Shown: positions 6,195-10,102 of the stretch, piece by piece
Numbering within the stretch: position 1 is the stretch's first letter
Layout of the letters: every line of letters starts with the position of its first letter
NCBI GenBank assembly: GCA_031418775.1
Contig: JANOJN010000086.1
Location: 1 to 10,102 of the forward strand
Length of the DNA: 10,102 bases
Reading direction: 5' to 3'
Source of the DNA: JANLQX01 sp031418775
Lineage (GTDB): Bacteria > Actinomycetota > Acidimicrobiia > Acidimicrobiales > JANYDT01
Program-made: the position numbers and the translations under genes
The notes under the pieces: model-generated
Databases searched by the model: none
What the model saw: only the letters and a program-made list of their open reading frames with translations
Told to the model about the DNA's origin: nothing

Positions 6195-7283
6195 ATGAAC
6201 CCGATTCCGTCTCTCACGGCGTCCCCCATCGCTCCGGAACGCACCGTCTCGGCCGTCCCGGTGCCCCCGGGGATCAACGTCGACAACGTGACCGCCTGGT
6301 TCGCTGCCCACGTGCCCGGGGCGACCGGTCCGCTGCACTTCACCCTGATCGCCGGCGGCCGCTCGAATTACACCTACCTGGTCGACGACTCCGCCGGGCA
6401 CCGCTACGTCCTTCGCCGTCCGCCGCTCGGGCACCTGCTCCCGTCCGCCCACGATGTGGCCCGCGAACACCGGATCATCTCGGCGCTCGCCGACACGTCG
6501 GTGCCCGTCGCTCCTGCCCTCGGCTTCTGCGACGACCCCGCGGTGAACGGGCGCCCGTTCTACGTTATGGCCTACGTCGACGGGCTCGTGCTGCGCAATG
6601 CCGATGACGCCCGTCTCCTCGACGACTCAGCGAAGGTCCGGGCCAGCGAGTCGGTCGCCGACGTCCTCGCCGATCTCCACGCGCTCGACGTCGATACCGT
6701 CGGACTCGGCGACCTCGGCAAGCGGGAGGGGTACCTCGAGCGTCAGCTGAAGCGGTGGTACGGCCAGTTCCAGCAATCGAGCACCTATCCGGTACAGACC
6801 ATGCACGATCTCCACGACGCGCTGCTCCGGCGGATTCCGCAGCAGCGGGGGGTCTCGATCGTCCACGGCGACTACCGGCTCGACAACACCATGCTGAACC
6901 GGAACGGCGAGGTCATCGCCGTTCTCGACTGGGAGCTCTGCACGCTCGGCGACCCACTCGCCGACGTCGGGCTGCTCCTCGTCTACTGGCCCGAGCCCGA
7001 CGATCCGAATCCGCCCCTCGGCCTCGCCGCGAGCTCGACCCCGGGCTTCCTCGGTCGCCAGGCATTGCGCACGCGCTATGCCCAGCGCACTGGCCGGAAC
7101 CTCCGCGACCTCGATGTGTACGTGGCCTTCGGGTACTGGAAGCTCGCCTGCATCCTCGACGGGGTCTACGCCCGTTACCGGGCCGGCGCGATGGGTGACG
7201 ACGGCTACGACTGGCGGGCCCTCGAAGAGCAGGTGCCGCTCCTGGCGACAAGCGCGGCGAACGCGCTGGAAGGACTGTCATGA
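6195..7283 (+). CDS. Phosphotransferase family protein (APH fold, acyl-CoA dehydrogenase-associated type)
   Basis: This 362-residue protein has the aminoglycoside phosphotransferase/choline kinase fold. Visible motifs are a glycine-rich ATP loop IAGGRSNYTYLV (52-63), YVLRRPPLGHLLPSAHDVAREHR (71-93) and the Brenner motif VHGDYRLDN (223-231) with catalytic Asp226 and Asn231. The metal-binding segment VLDWELCTLGDPLADVG (243-259) has Asp245. This variant (RRPP.GH.LPSAHD, then DWEL.TLGDPLADVG) is the one found in the N-terminal part of ACAD10/ACAD11 and in stand-alone bacterial relatives often encoded near acyl-CoA dehydrogenases, such as mycobacterial FadE36. A role in phosphorylating a hydroxylated acyl-CoA-like substrate is plausible from that link; antibiotic resistance is not suggested. 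ATG at 6195 was chosen because the frame upstream to 5808 runs through the oppositely oriented thioredoxin gene. Its stop overlaps the next start (ATGA), implying coupled translation with the PAC2 gene. Confidence 0.9.
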   Translation: MNPIPSLTASPIAPERTVSAVPVPPGINVDNVTAWFAAHVPGATGPLHFTLIAGGRSNYTYLVDDSAGHRYVLRRPPLGHLLPSAHDVAREHRIISALADTSVPVAPALGFCDDPAVNGRPFYVMAYVDGLVLRNADDARLLDDSAKVRASESVADVLADLHALDVDTVGLGDLGKREGYLERQLKRWYGQFQQSSTYPVQTMHDLHDALLRRIPQQRGVSIVHGDYRLDNTMLNRNGEVIAVLDWELCTLGDPLADVGLLLVYWPEPDDPNPPLGLAASSTPGFLGRQALRTRYAQRTGRNLRDLDVYVAFGYWKLACILDGVYARYRAGAMGDDGYDWRALEEQVPLLATSAANALEGLS

Positions 7284-8170
7284 CCGATCTCGTCATCTGG
7301 GAGAACCCCGTCCCCGAGGGGCTCAAGGATCCGGTGCTCGTCGTCGCCCTCGAAGGCTGGATCGAAGCGGGCTATGCGTCCGCTACGGCCGTCGGAACGC
7401 TGAAGCAGCAGATCCGCACGCATCGATTGCTGCGCTTCGACACCGATGAGCTGCTCGACCAGCGTGCCCGCCGCCCGACGATGCGGCTCATCAATGGCGT
7501 GAACACCGAGCTCCGCTGGCCGCGCCTGCAGCTGCGCCACGGACGGGACTCTGCCGGGCAGGACCTCCTCGTGCTCACCGGACCCGAGCCAGACATGCGG
7601 TGGAACGCTTTTGAACGCGCGCTTATGGAAGTGGTCGAACGCCTCGACGTCCGCCTCTGCGTCGGCTTCGGGGCCTTTCCCGCCGCCGCGCCACACACCA
7701 GACCGGTTTCGATCGGCGCCACGGCGACGAGCCAGAAGCTCGCCGACGAGGTCGGCTACCTCGAAGCCACGATGGACATCCCCGGAGGTGTGCAAGCGGC
7801 AATCGAGCGGGGCTTCGCTGAAGCAGGGCGTCCCGCCGTCGGCCTCTGGGCACGGGTTCCCCACTACGCCGCGGCGATGCCCTTCCCGGCCGCCGCCTCG
7901 GCCCTCCTGGAAACACTGGCCCGCGTGACAGGTCTCGTGATCGACACGGTCGAACTCCGCAACGCTGGCACCGCGGCAAACGCGCAGATCGACCAACTCG
8001 TGCAGAACAACCCCGAACACGTCGAAATGGTGCGCCGCCTCGAGGAGCAGGTGGCGTCGGAGATGCCGATGCGACCCGGACGCTTCGGCATGGCTGGTGG
8101 CGACCTCGGTGACCTTCCCAGTGGCGACGAGCTCGCCGCCGAATTGGAGAAGTACCTGCGCGAGCAGTGA
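7280..8170 (+). CDS. PAC2 family protein (proteasome assembly chaperone-like fold)
   Basis: The 296-residue protein matches the actinobacterial PAC2 family: VALEGWIEAGYASATAVGTL (22-41), RARRPTMRL (62-70), LTGPEPDMRWNAF (99-111), the core VGFGAFPAAAPHTRP (128-142), WARVPHYAAAMPFP (190-203) and the C-terminal tail LPSGDELAAELEKYL (279-293). The superfamily includes eukaryotic and archaeal proteasome assembly chaperones, and actinobacteria with 20S proteasomes usually carry one or more copies. The biochemical function of the bacterial proteins is not settled, so a role in proteasome assembly is inference from fold and lineage. No proteasome gene (prcA, prcB, mpa or pup) lies in this window. The ATG overlaps the phosphotransferase stop by four bases and has AAGGA five bases upstream of the A, within the end of that gene. 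It was probably translated from the same message. Confidence 0.9.
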   Translation: MTDLVIWENPVPEGLKDPVLVVALEGWIEAGYASATAVGTLKQQIRTHRLLRFDTDELLDQRARRPTMRLINGVNTELRWPRLQLRHGRDSAGQDLLVLTGPEPDMRWNAFERALMEVVERLDVRLCVGFGAFPAAAPHTRPVSIGATATSQKLADEVGYLEATMDIPGGVQAAIERGFAEAGRPAVGLWARVPHYAAAMPFPAAASALLETLARVTGLVIDTVELRNAGTAANAQIDQLVQNNPEHVEMVRRLEEQVASEMPMRPGRFGMAGGDLGDLPSGDELAAELEKYLREQ

Positions 8171-8195
8171 GCGCGTCGCAGTTCTCGGATCACGC

Positions 8196-8211
8196 CCCCA
8201 TGGGGTAAACC
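8196..8211 (+). promoter_or_regulatory. Candidate leaderless promoter and palindrome before acuI
   Basis: The 48-base gap after the PAC2 gene holds a perfect 10-base palindrome CCCCATGGGG (8196-8205), immediately followed by TAAACC (8206-8211). The hexamer lies exactly 7 bases before the ATG at 8219, the distance expected between a -10 element and the first transcribed base. There is no Shine-Dalgarno, which fits a leaderless message. The hexamer is not a perfect TANNNT, so this is a weak call. The palindrome could be an operator overlapping the promoter or chance. Confidence 0.25.
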
Positions 8212-8218
8212 CGACGCC

Positions 8219-9247
8219 ATGCACTCCCTGCCTTCGTCGTTCCCCGCGTTCGTCGCCACCAAAACCACCGATGCCGACGGCAAGGTTTCCGTCACCCGTG
8301 GCGTCGCCGAGCTCTCCTCGGGTGACCTACCAGCCGGCGAGGTCACCGTGCACGTGCAGTGGTCGAGCGTCAACTACAAGGACGCGCTCGCCACATTGGC
8401 CGACGGTGGGGTCGCCCGGATCAGTCCGCTCGTGGCCGGGGTCGATGTGGGCGGCGTCGTTGTAGCGGTCGACGGGTCGGCCGACGTGGCCGTGGGCGAC
8501 CTCGTCATCGCCCACGGGTACGACATCGGCGTGGCCCGCCACGGCGCCTACGCCCACTACTGCCGCCTCCCCGCGGGCCAGGTGCTCCGTCTCCCTGCCG
8601 GTCTCACCGTGCAGGAGGCGATGGCCATCGGAACCGCCGGCTTCACGGCCGCCCAGTCGGTCCATGCCCTCGAGCGGGCCGGGCTGCGCACCGACCGCGG
8701 GCCGATCCTGGTGACCGGCGCAACAGGTGGCGTCGGGTCGACCGCGGTCGCCATGCTGGCCCAGCGCGGCTTCGAGGTCGCCGCGTCGACCGGCAAGGCC
8801 GATGAGCACGAGTACCTCCGCGCCCTCGGTGCCACGACGATTCTCGACCGCGCCGAACTCGCCGTCGATGCCGCCCGCCCGCTCGAGAAGGAGCGGTGGG
8901 CGGGGGCGGTCGACTGCGTCGGCGGAACCACGCTCGCCACGGTGATCCGTCAACTCCGCTACGGCGCGTCGGTCGCCGCGTCGGGTCTCACCGGCGGTGC
9001 CGGTCTCAGCGGCACCGTGCTCCCCCACATCCTGCGCGGGGTGAACCTCCTCGGCATCGACTCGGTCCAGGTCGACATGATCACCCGGGCCGAGATCTGG
9101 CAGCGGTGCGCCACCGACCTCAAACCCCACGACCTCCTCAGCTCCATCGCGGTGAAGACCGATCTTCATGGACTCGACGCAGTGTTGACGTCGATCCGAG
9201 CGGGCGCGGTCCGTGGTCGCACCCTCGTCGAGGTCGCGGCCGGGTAG
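8219..9247 (+). CDS. acuI: Acryloyl-CoA reductase (NADPH), AcuI/YhdH family MDR enzyme
   Basis: Enzymes of this family reduce acryloyl-CoA, a toxic electrophile from DMSP, beta-alanine or 3-hydroxypropionate metabolism, to propionyl-CoA with NADPH. The 342-residue medium-chain reductase has the substrate-side SSVNYKDALATL (49-60), VAGVDVGGVV (72-81) and VGDLVIAHGYDIG...HGAYAHY (92-114). AMAIGTAGFTAAQSVHALE (134-152) follows. The Rossmann fold has TGATGGVGSTAV (166-177) and the NADPH phosphate-contact region ASTGKADE (189-196). The YhdH/AcuI hallmarks WAGAVDCVGG (227-236) and HILRGVNLLGIDS (270-282) are clear. There are no zinc-binding cysteines, as expected for the quinone oxidoreductase branch. 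ATG at 8219 has no ribosome binding site. No DMSP lyase or propionyl-CoA gene is adjacent, so the source of acryloyl-CoA is unknown; a generic enoyl-CoA or quinone reductase role cannot be excluded. Confidence 0.93.
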   Translation: MHSLPSSFPAFVATKTTDADGKVSVTRGVAELSSGDLPAGEVTVHVQWSSVNYKDALATLADGGVARISPLVAGVDVGGVVVAVDGSADVAVGDLVIAHGYDIGVARHGAYAHYCRLPAGQVLRLPAGLTVQEAMAIGTAGFTAAQSVHALERAGLRTDRGPILVTGATGGVGSTAVAMLAQRGFEVAASTGKADEHEYLRALGATTILDRAELAVDAARPLEKERWAGAVDCVGGTTLATVIRQLRYGASVAASGLTGGAGLSGTVLPHILRGVNLLGIDSVQVDMITRAEIWQRCATDLKPHDLLSSIAVKTDLHGLDAVLTSIRAGAVRGRTLVEVAAG

Positions 9248-9261
9248 CTGAACCCGTTGTT
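9241..9261 (+). terminator. Possible weak intrinsic terminator of acuI
   Basis: CGGGT (9241-9245) and ACCCG (9252-9256) form a 5-bp hairpin with a 6-base loop that includes part of the acuI stop codon (TAG, 9245-9247). TTGTT follows directly. The stem is short and the T-tract is broken, so this is a weak candidate. The rest of the 220-base gap 9248-9467 has no coding frame or RNA gene that I can support; a separated repeat CATTCT/AGAATG (9300-9305 and 9325-9330) is probably chance. Confidence 0.3.
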
Positions 9262-9430
9262 GGCGTGGGCGGCCATTCCCGAGCCCAAGCGGAGATCGGC
9301 ATTCTTCGCGCGCACATGGCTCCGAGAATGACGCTCAGGTGCGTCTCCGGCCCGATCTGCGCGGGAATCGGGACGAGGTGCGCGTCGAATGCCTCGCCGC
9401 CGTCGGGAGTGCCACTGGCACGGCACCCGG

Positions 9431-9460
9431 TTGGTCCAGGATTTGGACGCTTGCTACCGT
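9431..9460 (+). promoter_or_regulatory. Candidate leaderless promoter of the LLM oxidoreductase gene
   Basis: TTGGTC (9431-9436) and TACCGT (9455-9460) lie 18 bases apart and resemble -35 and -10 elements. The -10 ends exactly 7 bases before the ATG at 9468. No Shine-Dalgarno precedes the ATG. Both facts fit a leaderless transcript that begins at or next to the start codon, a common arrangement in actinobacteria. Confidence 0.45.
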
Positions 9461-9467
9461 CGTCGAC

Positions 9468-10102
9468 ATGAAAATCGATGGTGGAGCATACGGAAGCTGG
9501 ACCGACACGGCGGCGGGCGCCAAGCGCGCCGAAGCGGCGGGATACGACGGAGTGTGGATCCCGGAAACGAACCACGACCCATTCCTGCTGTCCCAGATGG
9601 CCATCCAGGGCACGGAAAAGGTCCTCGTCGGCACCTCGATCGCCGTGGCCTTCGCCCGCAACCCGATGATCACCGCAGTGGTCGCCAATGATCTCCAGGC
9701 GTTGTCCGGCGGACGCTTCGTCCTCGGCCTCGGCAGCCAGATCAAGCCGCACATCGAGAAGCGGTTCTCCATGCCGTGGTCCAACCCGGCACCGCGCATG
9801 CGCGAGTTCATCCTGGCCATGCGCCACATCTGGTCCTGCTGGAACGAAGGGACCAAACTCGAGTTCCGCGGCGACTTCTACACCCACACCCTGATGAGCC
9901 CGTTCTTCAACCCGGGCCCGAACCCCCACGGTGTACCGAAGGTGTTCCTCGCCGGTGTCGGCGAACTGATGACGGAGGCGGCCGGGGAGACCTGCGACGG
10001 CTTCCTCGCCCACGGCTTCACCACCGACCGCTACCTCCGCGAAGTCACCATTCCGGCTCTCGACCGGGGCCTCGCCAAGGCCGGGCGCGCCCGATCGGAC
10101 TT
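9468..10102 (+). CDS. F420-dependent LLM-class oxidoreductase, 3' end outside the window
   Basis: The frame opens at ATG 9468 and is still open at the end of the window, giving 211 N-terminal residues of a protein usually about 320-340 long. It begins MKIDGGAYGSWTD, then GYDGVWIPETNHDPFL (25-40), a luciferase-like barrel strand. The central block IAVAFARNPMITAVVANDL (58-76) and LSGGRFVLGLGSQIKPHIEKRF (79-100) is the classic LLM signature, and SMPWSNPAPRMREF (101-114), FRGDFYTHTLMSPFFNPGP (133-151) and LREVTIPALDRG (190-201) follow. Together these match the TIGR03617-type subfamily of LLM oxidoreductases, which use reduced coenzyme F420. The substrate of this subfamily is not known. No F420 biosynthesis genes are present here. 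The beginning of the protein at the conserved strand, plus the promoter 7 bases upstream, supports this start. It follows acuI after 220 bases and appears independently transcribed. Confidence 0.9.
   Translation, partial: MKIDGGAYGSWTDTAAGAKRAEAAGYDGVWIPETNHDPFLLSQMAIQGTEKVLVGTSIAVAFARNPMITAVVANDLQALSGGRFVLGLGSQIKPHIEKRFSMPWSNPAPRMREFILAMRHIWSCWNEGTKLEFRGDFYTHTLMSPFFNPGPNPHGVPKVFLAGVGELMTEAAGETCDGFLAHGFTTDRYLREVTIPALDRGLAKAGRARSD

Noticed and set aside
6050..6343. N-terminal extension of the thioredoxin to a start at 6343
   Set aside because: About 98 extra residues precede a normal thioredoxin N-terminus and overlap the divergent phosphotransferase gene; ATG 6049 has a GGAG site.
7205..8224. 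Minus-strand open frame of 339 codons opposite the PAC2 gene
   Set aside because: The PAC2 frame carries recognisable motifs throughout; the antisense frame carries none.
9248..9467. Possible tRNA, small RNA or remnant gene in the gap after acuI
   Set aside because: I looked for a cloverleaf, a T-arm-like GTTC motif in context and continuing frames on both strands. Nothing consistent appeared.
9138..10013. Minus-strand open frame of 291 codons opposite acuI's end and the LLM gene
   Set aside because: It is antisense to the well-conserved LLM oxidoreductase and shows no motif of its own.

Overview
The window is GC-rich and gene-dense chromosomal DNA with short intergenic gaps. It most likely comes from an actinobacterium, plausibly of class Acidimicrobiia. 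This lineage call is an inference from three things: the comEA-comEC-holA arrangement with actinobacterial-style protein sequences, a PAC2-family protein of the proteasome-assembly-chaperone superfamily, and an F420-type luciferase-like oxidoreductase. I see no rRNA, tRNA, CRISPR array, insertion sequence or phage gene.

Layout. At 2-373 (+) is the 3' part of a small membrane protein, convergent with a long minus-strand block. Read in its own direction, that block has two units. The first runs from about 6049 down to 4882: a thioredoxin with a C-terminal helical/TPR region (CnoX/YbbN type), then a small HExxH protein of unknown role. The second runs from 4657 down to 387: comEA, comEC, holA (DNA polymerase III delta) and a Pth2-type peptidyl-tRNA hydrolase. 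Gaps in the second unit are 14, 12 and 3 bases, so it is very probably one operon joining DNA uptake, the replication clamp loader and tRNA recycling. Plus-strand genes start at 6195: an APH-fold phosphotransferase of the type associated with acyl-CoA dehydrogenases overlaps a PAC2 gene by four bases (ATGA). They are followed by an acryloyl-CoA reductase (AcuI/YhdH family) and, after a 220-base gap, the 5' part of an F420-dependent LLM oxidoreductase that runs off the end.

Most points of interest are modest. ComEC keeps its N-terminal and channel-forming Competence domains, but its C-terminal metallo-beta-lactamase-like domain is shortened and has lost the HxHxDH metal motif. An 8-bp GC hairpin spans the comEA stop codon and ends 6 bases before the comEC start, which suggests translational coupling. 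Two plus-strand genes have -10-like hexamers placed exactly 7 bases before the ATG, which suggests leaderless transcripts. The Pth2 gene and the HExxH gene are the least expected members of the neighbourhood. I found no convincing new multi-gene system.

Several starts were moved inward from the longest possible open frame, because a ribosome binding site and the beginning of the recognisable domain both point to the internal ATG (comEA, thioredoxin, HExxH protein, phosphotransferase).
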